A DNA stretch of 33,645 nt from Phycisphaerae bacterium (lineage in GTDB: Bacteria; Planctomycetota; Phycisphaerae; Phycisphaerales; SM1A02): contig PBMX01000037.1 in the NCBI GenBank assembly GCA_002722935.1, positions 1-33,645 on the forward strand. The letters run 5' to 3'. Below, piece by piece: positions 8,037 to 15,972 of this stretch. The notes beneath the pieces were generated by a model. That model had not been told where the DNA came from. It worked only from the letters and a program-made list of their open reading frames with translations, and searched no databases. Each line of letters starts with the position of its first letter. The first letter of the stretch is position 1. Made by a program: the position numbers and the translations under genes.

Positions 8037-8051
8037 GTCCACCAGGTGGAC
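8037..8051 (-). terminator. Stem-loop between ptsN-like gene and HPr gene
   Basis: GTCCACC and GGTGGAC form an inverted repeat separated by one base, realistically a 6-bp stem with a 3-nt loop. It begins 20 nt after the EIIA stop codon. It has no T-run, so partial termination or mRNA processing is as likely as true termination. Confidence 0.3.
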
Positions 8052-8071
8052 CCGCTCCGGTGGTGGATCGG

Positions 8072-8548
8072 TCAGGTATTCAACTTGCTCGCATCGGCTT
8101 CGCCGAGAAGCGTCACGACGTCCTCGGTGGTGGTCGCCTGGAAGAGGAACTTGCGGAAGGTCTCCTGGCTGAGGTTGCCGAAGACCGCCTCCATGGCTTC
8201 CAGGTGTTCACTGGGCCTGTCCTCGGGACTCAGCAGCAGGAAGACGCTGTGGACCGGCTGGCCGTCCAGTGACTTGAAGTCCAGTCCTTCGCGACAGATT
8301 CCGATGGCGACGGCCATCTGCTCGACCTGCTCATGCTTGATGTGAGGAACCGCGACTCCATGTCCGAAGCCGGTCGAGCCTTTGTTCTCGCGCTTGATGA
8401 TCGCTTTCTGGAAATCATCCCGTAGTTCGGACTTGACCTTTCCAGCCTTCACGAGCATGTCGAGCAGTTCGCCGATGGCGGCGTTTCGACTGTCGGAGGT
8501 CAGGTCGGTGTTGATTGCATCTTGAACGACGATATCAAGGAGATTCAT
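8072..8548 (-). CDS. ptsN: PTS EIIA type-2 domain protein, PtsN-like
   Basis: The whole 158-residue protein is one EIIA domain of the fructose/mannitol/nitrogen class. The phosphorylated histidine is in GFGHGVAVPHIKH, matching the IPH region of PtsN. LLLSPEDRPSEHLEAM is also typical of the fold. There is no EIIB or EIIC attached or nearby, which fits a regulatory rather than transport role. Its ATG overlaps the hpf stop codon (ATGA), so translation is probably coupled. The order hpf-ptsN-HPr mirrors the rpoN-linked group of Proteobacteria, but no rpoN is present here. The target is unknown. Confidence 0.93.
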   Translation of the reverse strand: MNLLDIVVQDAINTDLTSDSRNAAIGELLDMLVKAGKVKSELRDDFQKAIIKRENKGSTGFGHGVAVPHIKHEQVEQMAVAIGICREGLDFKSLDGQPVHSVFLLLSPEDRPSEHLEAMEAVFGNLSQETFRKFLFQATTTEDVVTLLGEADASKLNT

Positions 8549-8868
8549 GGTTTACTTCCACCCATCGGGGGATTGTGCTTGCTGTCTCGCAGCTTGCTCT
8601 TGTGGTCGGTGAGTTGCCTCGTGGCACGGTCAATACATAGGTCGATGCAGGCATAGAGGTCCGTGGATTCCGCTCGTGCGATGATCGGATCCGAATGCTC
8701 GATCGTCACGATGATCTCGATTTCATGGGAGTTCTTCGTCTTGTCGAGGATCAGTTCTATTGATTCTGTCCGGTCAAAATAGCGAGTAAGGCGATTCGCC
8801 TTCTTCAAGGCGTATTCCTCGATCGTCGGCGTCAGTTCGGTGTGTTTCGTACTGATGTTGATCTGCAT
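8545..8868 (-). CDS. hpf: Ribosome hibernation-promoting factor, short HPF/RaiA type
   Basis: This 107-residue protein begins MQINISTKHTELTPTIEEYA and continues through a second strand and helix (ESIELILDKTKNSHEIEIIV, then AESTDLYACIDLCIDRATRQL), as in HPF/YfiA. It binds the 30S decoding region and inactivates or protects ribosomes under starvation. It lacks the C-terminal dimerisation domain of long HPF, so this bacterium may need a separate factor to form 100S dimers. It starts 12 nt after the DUF502 stop with no clear Shine-Dalgarno site and overlaps ptsN by 4 nt. Confidence 0.94.
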   Translation of the reverse strand: MQINISTKHTELTPTIEEYALKKANRLTRYFDRTESIELILDKTKNSHEIEIIVTIEHSDPIIARAESTDLYACIDLCIDRATRQLTDHKSKLRDSKHNPPMGGSKP

Positions 8869-8880
8869 GGGTCCAGGGCC

Positions 8881-9765
8881 TCAGGGCGTATCCCCACCGG
8901 TTGTCGTCGGGTCGGTTTCATCCTCTCCGGAACGTTCTTCGAGGACCGGGGCCCCCGGCTGCCGTTCGCTCGGGGGGCAGAGTACGCCGCCACTGACGGC
9001 GAAGCCGATGGCTTCCTCGACCGAAATCGGCAGTTCAATGATATCCGCCTGTGGGACCGTGATCGTGTACCCGGTGAAGGGAGTCGGGGAGGAGGGGATG
9101 AAGACGGTGACCGCATCCCCGGCCTTTCCCGCGATGGTCTGCATCGAGGTGCCGGTCTGGAAACCGACGGACCAGATTCCACGACGGGGGTATTCCGCAG
9201 CCACGACACGGCTGAACTGTGGTCCCTGGTCCTGGGAGAAGAGAAAGTCGACGACCTGCTTCACCCACGAATAGATCTTCTTCACGACCGGGATCGAACT
9301 GATGAGTCGTTCCAGATAGCGATAGACCAGTCGCCCGATGAAACCACCAACGAGCCGGCCGGCGATGAAGACGGCGATGATGGCGACGATGAGCCCGATG
9401 ATGTGGATATACCAGTGGTCGTCCCACCAGGCCTGGACGTGCGCTTCCCGCCAGGTGTTGACCAGGGCGGCATCACTCGAAGAGTTGCCGGGGACGAGTC
9501 CGGCCTCTCGTCTCAGTGACTGCAGCTTGTCCTGCCCGGGTTCGAGGTCGGCGAACTTCGCCAGACCGGGCCAGACTTCCATCAGGCGGATGATGCACCA
9601 CTGGATTCCCCTGTTGATCGGCTGGGCGATGGCGCCGTCAACCCATTGATACGCCTTCACCAGGAGCCAGAGAGTCAGGGCCGATGGGAGGACGACGGCG
9701 AGTCCGCGCACGAAAAATCGCTTGAAATGCCTGCTTGGGGTCCGGGGTTTCTTGTCGGTCGCCAT
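8881..9765 (-). CDS. DUF502 family inner-membrane protein
   Basis: The start at 9765 (294 codons with stop, 293 residues) gives a basic N terminus followed by the first membrane segment GLAVVLPSALTLWLLVKAY. The frame is open further upstream but would overlap purN. A second hydrophobic region is IIGLIVAIIAVFIAGRLVGG. DUF502 signatures include SIPVVKKIYSWVKQVVDFLF, then VFIPSSPTPFTGYTITVP and ELPISVEEAIGFAVSGGV. An insertion of about 60 residues between the membrane segments, including a charged stretch, seems larger than in many relatives. The family's function is unknown. There is no good ribosome-binding site. It sits 67 bp after purN and just before hpf. Confidence 0.9.
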   Translation of the reverse strand: MATDKKPRTPSRHFKRFFVRGLAVVLPSALTLWLLVKAYQWVDGAIAQPINRGIQWCIIRLMEVWPGLAKFADLEPGQDKLQSLRREAGLVPGNSSSDAALVNTWREAHVQAWWDDHWYIHIIGLIVAIIAVFIAGRLVGGFIGRLVYRYLERLISSIPVVKKIYSWVKQVVDFLFSQDQGPQFSRVVAAEYPRRGIWSVGFQTGTSMQTIAGKAGDAVTVFIPSSPTPFTGYTITVPQADIIELPISVEEAIGFAVSGGVLCPPSERQPGAPVLEERSGEDETDPTTTGGDTP

Positions 9766-9792
9766 GGTGGTCAAAGTTGCAGTTTGAACTGT

Positions 9793-9827
9793 CCTTCCTG
9801 GAACACATCGTAGCCTGCCGAGGAAGG
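9793..9827 (-). other. Inverted repeat upstream of the DUF502 gene
   Basis: CCTTCCT and AGGAAGG arms (7 bp) are separated by 21 nt in the gap between purN and the DUF502 gene. The loop contains TACGAT, a possible -10 (minus strand, about 9814-9809), so this gap could hold a secondary promoter. The long loop makes a stable hairpin less certain. Confidence 0.25.
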
Positions 9828-9832
9828 CGGCG

Positions 9833-10432
9833 TCACGGAGGGGCAATCCTGACACGATCATCCGCCAGCGAGAGTCTTCCCTCGGCGAACATGGCGATGG
9901 CTTCGGGGAAGGCTTCGCACTCGAGCGCGAACACACGTTCGGCGAGGCGTTCGGCGTCGTCCCCGTCTTCGACGGGACAGGCCCGCTGGAGGATGATGGG
10001 TCCTTCGTCGTAGGCCTCGTTGACGAAATGGACGGTGCAGCCTGTCACGGGAACGCCTGCTTCCAGCACGGCGGCGTGTACATGGTCCCCGAACATGCCC
10101 TTCCCGCCGAATGCCGGGAGAAGCGCGGGGTGGATGTTCATGACTCGACCGTGCATCCAGTCGTCGATTCGAAGGTGCTTCAACCACCCGCAGAGGCACA
10201 CGAGATCGTGACTGTCGGGATCGAGCAGATCGCTGGCGTGATCGCCGGATTCGGCGACCATGACATCGAACCCGCGATCACGAGCGCGTTCAACTCCCTT
10301 GCAGTCGGGTCGAGATGCGATCACCAGGTCGATGGATGCATCGAGCGCGCCGTCCTCGATCCGGTCCTGGATGTTCATCAGGGTTCGACCACCGCCGCTT
10401 ATGCAGGCGGCGATGTGCAAAGTCGTGTTCAC
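9833..10432 (-). CDS. purN: Phosphoribosylglycinamide formyltransferase
   Basis: PurN transfers a formyl group from 10-formyltetrahydrofolate to GAR in the third step of purine synthesis. The 199-residue protein has the phosphate-binding loop SGGGRTLMNI in place of the usual SGxGSNL, the catalytic asparagine and histidine in MNIHPALLPAFGGKG, and the catalytic aspartate in YDEGPIILQ. The start codon is GTG and overlaps the thioesterase stop as GTGA, implying translational coupling. Length is normal for the family. No other purine genes are in the window. Confidence 0.94.
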   Translation of the reverse strand: MNTTLHIAACISGGGRTLMNIQDRIEDGALDASIDLVIASRPDCKGVERARDRGFDVMVAESGDHASDLLDPDSHDLVCLCGWLKHLRIDDWMHGRVMNIHPALLPAFGGKGMFGDHVHAAVLEAGVPVTGCTVHFVNEAYDEGPIILQRACPVEDGDDAERLAERVFALECEAFPEAIAMFAEGRLSLADDRVRIAPP

Positions 10433-10851
10433 GTGTCTTCATCCCCGGGTTGGAGTGTGGCTTCGCTCGACCAGGGTATGGGTCTGCCTTCGGCACAGAC
10501 GCTGACCATCGTCAGTTGTCCACGTGTCACCAGAGTCGTCTCGGCGGCGTTGTATCGATCGGCCCAGACCTCCACCTCGATCTCGATCGAGGTGGTTCCC
10601 AGCCGCATGGGTTTCGTATACAGCGACACCACGTCCCCGGTGTAGACCGGCTTGGTGAATTTCACGGCATCGAAGGCGACCGTCACCCACCTGTGGATCC
10701 CGTGCTGCCTCGCTTCGTCGAACCCCGCCTGGTCGATGAGGGAGAGGATCACGCCGCCGAAGATGGTTCCAAAGGCGTTCGTATCCTTGGGCATCATGTG
10801 TTGGCGGAGTGCGAGTCGTCCGTTGGGAGAGTCAGTCATGTTGGCCATCAT
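10429..10851 (-). CDS. Acyl-CoA thioesterase, hotdog fold (YciA-like)
   Basis: The 140-residue protein matches the single-hotdog acyl-CoA thioesterases. MMPKDTNAFGTIFGGVILSLID carries the active-site segment with the conserved Asn and Asp, and the second strand is VAFDAVKFTKPVYTGDVV. It would hydrolyse acyl-CoA thioesters in the cytoplasm; chain length cannot be read from the sequence. Three possible ATGs (10851, 10848, 10839) all overlap the end of the upstream gene, by 8 to 20 nt, and none has a strong ribosome-binding site. That points to translation coupled to the preceding gene. It overlaps purN by 4 nt. Confidence 0.9.
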   Translation of the reverse strand: MMANMTDSPNGRLALRQHMMPKDTNAFGTIFGGVILSLIDQAGFDEARQHGIHRWVTVAFDAVKFTKPVYTGDVVSLYTKPMRLGTTSIEIEVEVWADRYNAAETTLVTRGQLTMVSVCAEGRPIPWSSEATLQPGDEDT

Positions 10852-12082
10852 CGGTCGTTGACGTGGAGTTCACAAGCCATCGGTGTTCCAGGTGCCACCT
10901 GGCCTTCAGCCGATCGTAAAAAGCAGCCATGGACACCTCGTCCATCGTGTCCAGGCGTCCATCGAGTTGAACCCAGTCGGGCCCCAGCCAGGCGATGAGC
11001 CTCAGTGACCTGATCCGTTCCGGTCGGGAGCCGGAAGCAGCCAGGTCCAGTCGTGGGCCGAGAAGCTCGATGTCACCGGCCATCATCCTGCAGGCGACGG
11101 GAAAGAGGGAATCGCCCTCCAACTGGTTGCGAAGCGCCCGGCGGGCGAACTCGTCGGCATCCTCGCCTCGCCACGGAGGTCCCACGACATCGATTGCGAG
11201 ACGAATGACGGTTCGTACGCGTGCATCCTCTTCAAGGTGCATCGCCTGCTCGAGAATGGCGGGGTCGAGTCTTTCGTGAGCTGCAAGCAGGGCGCCTGCA
11301 ATGCGCCGGTTATCTCCGCTGAGAACGTCTTGCTCGCCCTGTTGTGGATGTAGCGGTTCTCGATCCTCAAGCCAGGCCATGGCCATGTTCCGACGCAGGT
11401 CCGGGTCCGACTCAAGCGTTTGCTTCCGGACCTCTTCGAGCACGAGGTCCTCGATTCCCATCATCTCCTCATCACCGTCGACCGGGTGCATGGGCAGGGG
11501 GACGGGGCCACTGGCCTGCCAGTAGCGGTAGGGGCGGGCCCATGCATCGCGATCCATGGGAAGCATGTCGAGCACATCATCGAGCACGGGTCGAAATCCC
11601 GCCCACTCGACGAGGGCATGGAAGGCATGGCCGGCGACGACCTCGTCGGGATGCGCCAGGAGTGACCTGGCGGCCTGGATCATCACCTCGTTCGACATCG
11701 ACATCGGGGCCGACCTCGTGATGTCGATCGCATCCTCGATGTCGAGCACGTGCGATCTCCATGTCAGCAGTTCAAGGTGTCGCTCGATCATCGGGATGGG
11801 CTGGTGGTCCCAGCCCCATCGACCCATTCGACGAAGTTGTTCCGCCCCATGAAGGAATGCATCTGGCCCGGCCAGTTCCAGTGACCGGTTGAGCTCGTCC
11901 AGGGGAAGGAGTTCGTTGCCGGATCGCCACCAGGCCCATGCGTCGTCCCGGGTTTCGAATCGTGCGGAGGCGACGCCTGAAACATGGTCTGGCTCGTTCA
12001 ATCCAGGCAGGAGGAGCATGCCCAGGATGACTCCCAGCAGGAGTGAAGAGCATGCGGACATGATCATCGTCGAGCGTTTCAC
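10832..12082 (-). CDS. Membrane-anchored alpha-helical (HEAT-like) protein, function unknown
   Basis: I chose a GTG start at 12082 (416 residues). It overlaps the upstream stop codon as GTGA and has GAAGAAGG a few bases before it. An in-frame ATG at 12067 is the alternative. The N terminus is basic and followed by one hydrophobic segment (SLLLGVILGMLLLPGL), so the rest is probably periplasmic and anchored. The remainder is almost all amphipathic helix with repeated A/L spacing (for example AARSLLAHPDEVVAGHAFHA and GALLAAHERLDPAILEQAMH), like irregular HEAT or TPR solenoids. I recognise no catalytic motif or named family. Tight coupling to the DUF4159 gene suggests a shared complex or pathway. 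Confidence 0.75.
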   Translation of the reverse strand: MKRSTMIMSACSSLLLGVILGMLLLPGLNEPDHVSGVASARFETRDDAWAWWRSGNELLPLDELNRSLELAGPDAFLHGAEQLRRMGRWGWDHQPIPMIERHLELLTWRSHVLDIEDAIDITRSAPMSMSNEVMIQAARSLLAHPDEVVAGHAFHALVEWAGFRPVLDDVLDMLPMDRDAWARPYRYWQASGPVPLPMHPVDGDEEMMGIEDLVLEEVRKQTLESDPDLRRNMAMAWLEDREPLHPQQGEQDVLSGDNRRIAGALLAAHERLDPAILEQAMHLEEDARVRTVIRLAIDVVGPPWRGEDADEFARRALRNQLEGDSLFPVACRMMAGDIELLGPRLDLAASGSRPERIRSLRLIAWLGPDWVQLDGRLDTMDEVSMAAFYDRLKARWHLEHRWLVNSTSTTDDGQHD

Positions 12083-14484
12083 GATGCCTTCTTCACCTGC
12101 AGTGCATAGTGGACGAGGTTGCACAGCAGGGCCTTGGCGCTGCGAGTGGAATACCCGTGGATGCCCCAGGAGGGGCGATCAAGGAGAGCATGTGAGAGGT
12201 CCTCCCGGCTGAAGAAGATCCGCGGTGTTCCATCGATCGACATGCATCGCAACCTGGGACTGTTCGTCGCTTCGGCGAAGATTTCCGTGATCGAGAATGG
12301 TTGCCACGAGACCTCGGTGCAGTCGATGCCGCCTTCGAGACCGTCACCGGTCAGGACAGCCGTACTTCGTGCCGATCGGACAGGTTGTCCGAAGTGCTGC
12401 ATGGCGTCCTGTTCAGCCCGGCTTGCGAAGATGCCGCCGTCTCCGCCCCCGGCGTGCTCGAACAGGACGACGCCTCCATCCCTCCGAACGAACTCGATGA
12501 TGGCGTCCCAGGCATCGGCGTCGATCGAGGTGTCACTCGTGCCGCTGATGACGAGCAGGTCGGCCTCCGCTCCAAGATGCTCCTTCCTGATCATCCTCGA
12601 ACGAACACTCGATGTCGTTCCACGACGCTCAAGTTCGAGGGTAAGCAGGGGAAGTGCACGCGGTTCCGCGTTCCAGTCGCCACCGTGCACGCCCTTGACG
12701 ATTCGAGCCTGCACCTGCCGTGGAGTTCCGGGAGATTCGGGGATGGACACGTCAAGCCGCGGTGGAGTTCGCAGCATGCCGGATGCCCGGGCGTGGATGT
12801 TGGATAGCGTGGCCATGACGCCGGGGGAGGATCGATCAAGTGCCTGGAGACTGGCTGATGGATCGCCGCGAGGTACCAGAAAGATGCGTTCACGAACCCC
12901 TGTCCCCAGGGTCTCGACTGCGGGTTTCCGCCCGCTCACCGGATGAGGTTCCTTGAAGACCCAGTGCCGTGCATCCGTCTTCTTCCAGTCGATCCCGGGA
13001 TGAAGCAGCGTTCCCAGATCCTGCACGGACCTGGTGAAGGATGCGTTCTTGCCTTCATTGACGCACAGGAGGGTGCCGCCGTGGTCGAGGTAGGTCCTGA
13101 TCGCGTCGATCTCCTCGATCCGGGGCGGTCGCGGTGCTCGTTCACCTTCCTCGAGGATGCCCTCCGAACGGCGTTGCAGGTAGGCCCGTGCTTCGCCATC
13201 GAACCTGCGAATCTCCTTTTCATGTTCCTTGATGAAGGGCAGGGCCGTGTCGGATGCGATGTAGAGCACCGGCGCATCGAAGAACCCGGCGTGTTCTTCA
13301 TCCAGTGGAACGACCTGCCAGTGAAGTCTCGTTTCATGTTCGTCGCTCATGTGCCTGCAGAGGTTGGCGACATCCCGAGGGCGATTGTTCCATCGCCATC
13401 CATCGACCTGCAGCTTGTTGATGGCGACCGGGGCGTTGCCACGACTCAGGAAGAGCAGGCCGAAGCACAACTCACGCACGGCGGAGGATCGACCTCCCGA
13501 ACGGTATGTCGATTTCAGCGTCCAGGAACCATCATGATTCTCGTCGAGAAATCGATTCCGAATCGTCGCTGCACCTTCGCGAAACCAGTCCGATCCTCCG
13601 AGCCTCGTCAGGCCCTGCGCCAGCCCGACACGTTCGATGGCATAGAGCCAGTACATCGGGAAGCGCGAGCCCCGGCTGGTCGTACCCGGTGTCTGGATTG
13701 CATCGAAGTTCGACTCCAGCCAGGCCAGCCCACCCATGGCGGACCGCTCGCGGGGGCCGTTGGTGCGTTTCAGGGACACGGCGTCCTTGGCGTGCAGAAG
13801 TTCATCGGTGATGGCAAGGGTGACGAGTCCCGCGGCGGTCATGGAGCCGCTGGGTCCCGATTCATTCTTGTACGACCAGGAACCGTCCCGGTTCTGGCTT
13901 TGAAGGGTGGCTCCCTCGATGGCGGCCAGGAGTCCCGGTGGCACACTGTATCCACGCTTCGCCGCTTCCCAGAGGGCGAGGATTCCGAAATGACGAACAC
14001 TCGGTGATGGTGAAGTGATGGTTCCCGACGGCCTGGCCTTGTAATCCCAACCCGCCGCCTGTTCATTGAACGAGTCGATGAGCCACTGTGCATCACGGCC
14101 GAGGTTGCGCTTGTACTGCTCCGGAAGAGATGACCACACCATGGCCCGCGTGGCGACTGCGTAGGTTCCGATCGGTTCGATCCGCTGGAGGTATGCCAGT
14201 GCGTCCCGTAGCCGCTCGTCCTGGTAGGACTCTCCGCCGGAGAGCAGTGCAAGGCATGCCAGTGCGGTGTATCCGCCGGTCTGCTGATTCGTACTTTCAC
14301 CAGAGGGCATGGAGTCCGGATCCCAGTGCCCTTGCGGACCCTGGTGCTCGTAGAGGGCCTCGATGAAGATGTCCCGTGTCCGCTCGATGTCGTCGTGGGT
14401 CAGGTCGGCCGGGTCGATGGAGTCGGCTGCAGCGGACTGCAGCAGGGCCAGCAGCAGAAGGGTTGGAACCATCAGGCCGTTCAT
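12079..14484 (-). CDS. Exported toroid-repeat protein with C-terminal DUF4159 domain
   Basis: This 801-residue protein begins with a signal peptide (hydrophobic VPTLLLLALL, then a cut near SAAA). Residues about 25-380 resemble the alpha/alpha toroid of squalene cyclases and prenyltransferases, with QGHWDPDS, QNRDGSWSYK and HDGSWTLKS repeats. The general-acid DxDD motif of true cyclases is not apparent, so catalysis is doubtful. From about 400 come two stretches with the look of glutamine-amidotransferase-like folds (APVLYIASDTAL with LDHGGTLLCVNEG; ADLLVISGTSDT with RRDGGVVLFEHAGG). The second ends in a DUF4159-type tail, DLSHALLDRPSWGIHGYS. Neither has the Cys-His-Glu triad. Related planctomycete proteins sit in envelope-linked operons, but their role is unknown. 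The ribosome-binding site is weak (AGGA, 10 nt away). Confidence 0.8.
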   Translation of the reverse strand: MNGLMVPTLLLLALLQSAAADSIDPADLTHDDIERTRDIFIEALYEHQGPQGHWDPDSMPSGESTNQQTGGYTALACLALLSGGESYQDERLRDALAYLQRIEPIGTYAVATRAMVWSSLPEQYKRNLGRDAQWLIDSFNEQAAGWDYKARPSGTITSPSPSVRHFGILALWEAAKRGYSVPPGLLAAIEGATLQSQNRDGSWSYKNESGPSGSMTAAGLVTLAITDELLHAKDAVSLKRTNGPRERSAMGGLAWLESNFDAIQTPGTTSRGSRFPMYWLYAIERVGLAQGLTRLGGSDWFREGAATIRNRFLDENHDGSWTLKSTYRSGGRSSAVRELCFGLLFLSRGNAPVAINKLQVDGWRWNNRPRDVANLCRHMSDEHETRLHWQVVPLDEEHAGFFDAPVLYIASDTALPFIKEHEKEIRRFDGEARAYLQRRSEGILEEGERAPRPPRIEEIDAIRTYLDHGGTLLCVNEGKNASFTRSVQDLGTLLHPGIDWKKTDARHWVFKEPHPVSGRKPAVETLGTGVRERIFLVPRGDPSASLQALDRSSPGVMATLSNIHARASGMLRTPPRLDVSIPESPGTPRQVQARIVKGVHGGDWNAEPRALPLLTLELERRGTTSSVRSRMIRKEHLGAEADLLVISGTSDTSIDADAWDAIIEFVRRDGGVVLFEHAGGGDGGIFASRAEQDAMQHFGQPVRSARSTAVLTGDGLEGGIDCTEVSWQPFSITEIFAEATNSPRLRCMSIDGTPRIFFSREDLSHALLDRPSWGIHGYSTRSAKALLCNLVHYALQVKKAS

Positions 14485-14536
14485 CGTGGAATCATCCTAT
14501 CCTTCGCAGTCATGGAGCCAAGTCGAAGGACCCGAA

Positions 14537-15169
14537 ATGCCTGAGCACGATGATCATCCCGACTACCTCGCACCCTACATCGAGGCGCTGGAAGCCAGCG
14601 GCCCCGGTTTCGATGCCACTCTCTGGGCAAGTCCCGAGGGACAGGTCCGACGCTTCGATGTGCTCATCGAGCTTGGCGGTATCGGGGCACACAGGATCCT
14701 GGACGTCGGGTGCGGCCCCGGGGACCTGGCCAGGCGGCTCATCGAGATGAAGGTGCCTTTCACGGAGTACATCGGGTTCGATGCACTCGAGGGCATGGTC
14801 GACCAGGCTGCCGCAGAAGAACTGCCGCGATGCCGCTACGAGGTGGTCGATGTGCTCGCCCATCCCGAACGGATGGCCCGGGTGGAGCCCGACTTCATAC
14901 TTGTCTCGGGCACGCTGAATGCGATGCGGGAAGATCGTGCGATGGAACTGATGGACCATGCATTCGAGGCATCGTCCCGGGGACTCGTCTTCAACTTTCT
15001 CTCCAACAGGCCCCACCCGGACAGGAACACGTGCGTGTCGCCGGCCACCAGGTTCGACACGGTCGCCTGGCTTGACTGGGCGATGGAACGGACGCCCATG
15101 GTTCGTTTCAGCCAGTCCTACTACCAGGGGCACGATGCGACCATCGCGATGTTCAAGGATGTCGAATGA
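14537..15169 (+). CDS. Class I SAM-dependent methyltransferase
   Basis: The start at 14537 (210 residues) has AAGGA 6 nt upstream; the frame is open further left but antisense to the DUF4159 gene. Motif I is ILDVGCGPGDLARRL, followed by the acidic residue of strand 2 in YIGFDALEGMVDQA, and strand 4 in PDFILVSGTLNAM. The C-terminal half has HPDRNTCVSP and a last strand FSQSYYQGHDATIAMFK. The substrate cannot be deduced. It diverges from the DUF4159 gene across 52 bp and is followed by a hairpin, then the amidotransferase gene. Confidence 0.88.
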   Translation: MPEHDDHPDYLAPYIEALEASGPGFDATLWASPEGQVRRFDVLIELGGIGAHRILDVGCGPGDLARRLIEMKVPFTEYIGFDALEGMVDQAAAEELPRCRYEVVDVLAHPERMARVEPDFILVSGTLNAMREDRAMELMDHAFEASSRGLVFNFLSNRPHPDRNTCVSPATRFDTVAWLDWAMERTPMVRFSQSYYQGHDATIAMFKDVE

Positions 15170-15181
15170 ATCCCGCTCGTC

Positions 15182-15200
15182 TCCCGGTTGCCCACCGGGA
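15182..15200 (+). terminator. Terminator-like hairpin after the methyltransferase gene
   Basis: TCCCGGT and ACCGGGA form a perfect 7-bp stem with a 5-nt loop, 12 nt after the methyltransferase stop. Only a short T-poor stretch follows. It suggests that the methyltransferase and the amidotransferase genes can be transcribed separately. Confidence 0.45.
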
Positions 15201-15216
15201 TCCTTGAACGTACGCT
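15188..15216 (+). promoter_or_regulatory. Candidate promoter of the amidotransferase gene
   Basis: TTGCCC (15188-15193, 4 of 6) and TACGCT (15211-15216) are 17 bp apart. The -10 box ends 6 nt before the ATG at 15223, and there is no ribosome-binding site, so the transcript could be leaderless. The -35 overlaps the loop of the preceding hairpin. Confidence 0.35.
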
Positions 15217-15222
15217 TCCGTC

Positions 15223-15963
15223 ATGTCGACCTTGATCATCGAATGCAGTGACATGGCTCCTTCGAGCCGACTTGGCTCCGCGCTCCAGGATCATGGACAT
15301 CGCCTAGATGTCCGAAGGATGCATCGTGGAGATCACCTCGACACCGATCCGGGCCGCTTCGACGCGGTGCTCTGCTTCGGTGGCCCTCAATCGGCGAATG
15401 ACGATTCCCTTCCGTGGATCGAGAACGTCATCGAGTGTCTCAGCCGGGCCCATGCGTCCGGAGTTCCGGTCCTGGGCATCTGCCTCGGTTCCCAACTTCT
15501 GGCTCGCGCACTGGGTGGCAGCGTCGGGCCGATGCCGGACGGCCCGCGCGTCGGCTGGGCGGAAACGGAACTCACCCCGATTGGAAGGGAAGACCCGCTG
15601 CAGCGTGGCCTGCCGTGGCGGATGATGAACTTCCACTGGAACCGGGAGTGCGTCATCGACCTGCCCGATGAGGCACAGGTCCAGGCCACTGGACCCTCTT
15701 CGGAGATCCAGTGCTGGTCGCTGGGGACCCGGACCTACGGAATCCAGAACCATCCCGAAATCAACCGTGGCCAGGTCGATGCCTGGGCCGCGGATGACAT
15801 GGAACTGCTCGATCAACTCGGGTTGACGGCACGGGAACTGGAAGAGGAGACCGACGAGCGGTTCGACGAGTTCACGCGACTCACCGATCGACTCCATGAA
15901 TCGATCTGCCTGTTGTTGATGCCGCTCGACAGACGTACTCAGGTGGTGGCCCAGCTTCCCTGA
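15223..15963 (+). CDS. Class I glutamine amidotransferase-like protein
   Basis: The 246-residue protein has a complete GATase1 triad: nucleophile C87 in GICLGSQLLARALGG, and H177 and E179 in IQNHPE (commonly QFHPE). The oxyanion segment is FGGPQSAND. Freestanding proteins of this kind hydrolyse glutamine or gamma-glutamyl compounds or modify small molecules; nothing here shows which. The C-terminal 60 residues are acidic and helical (AWAADDMELLDQLG), as in GMP-synthase-like stand-alone GATases. It lies 53 bp after the methyltransferase and converges on dxs, with 9 bp between stops. Confidence 0.87.
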   Translation: MSTLIIECSDMAPSSRLGSALQDHGHRLDVRRMHRGDHLDTDPGRFDAVLCFGGPQSANDDSLPWIENVIECLSRAHASGVPVLGICLGSQLLARALGGSVGPMPDGPRVGWAETELTPIGREDPLQRGLPWRMMNFHWNRECVIDLPDEAQVQATGPSSEIQCWSLGTRTYGIQNHPEINRGQVDAWAADDMELLDQLGLTARELEEETDERFDEFTRLTDRLHESICLLLMPLDRRTQVVAQLP

Positions 15964-15972
15964 GAAGGTGCG

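Noticed and set aside
12943-14007. 354-codon plus-strand open frame
   Set aside because: It lies antisense to the DUF4159 gene, and its translation shows no domain or recurring motif.
12079-14484. Squalene-hopene cyclase, given the isoprenoid genes nearby
   Set aside because: The toroid part has QW-like repeats but I see no DxDD general-acid motif. The protein is exported and ends in DUF4159, so a cyclase function is not supported.
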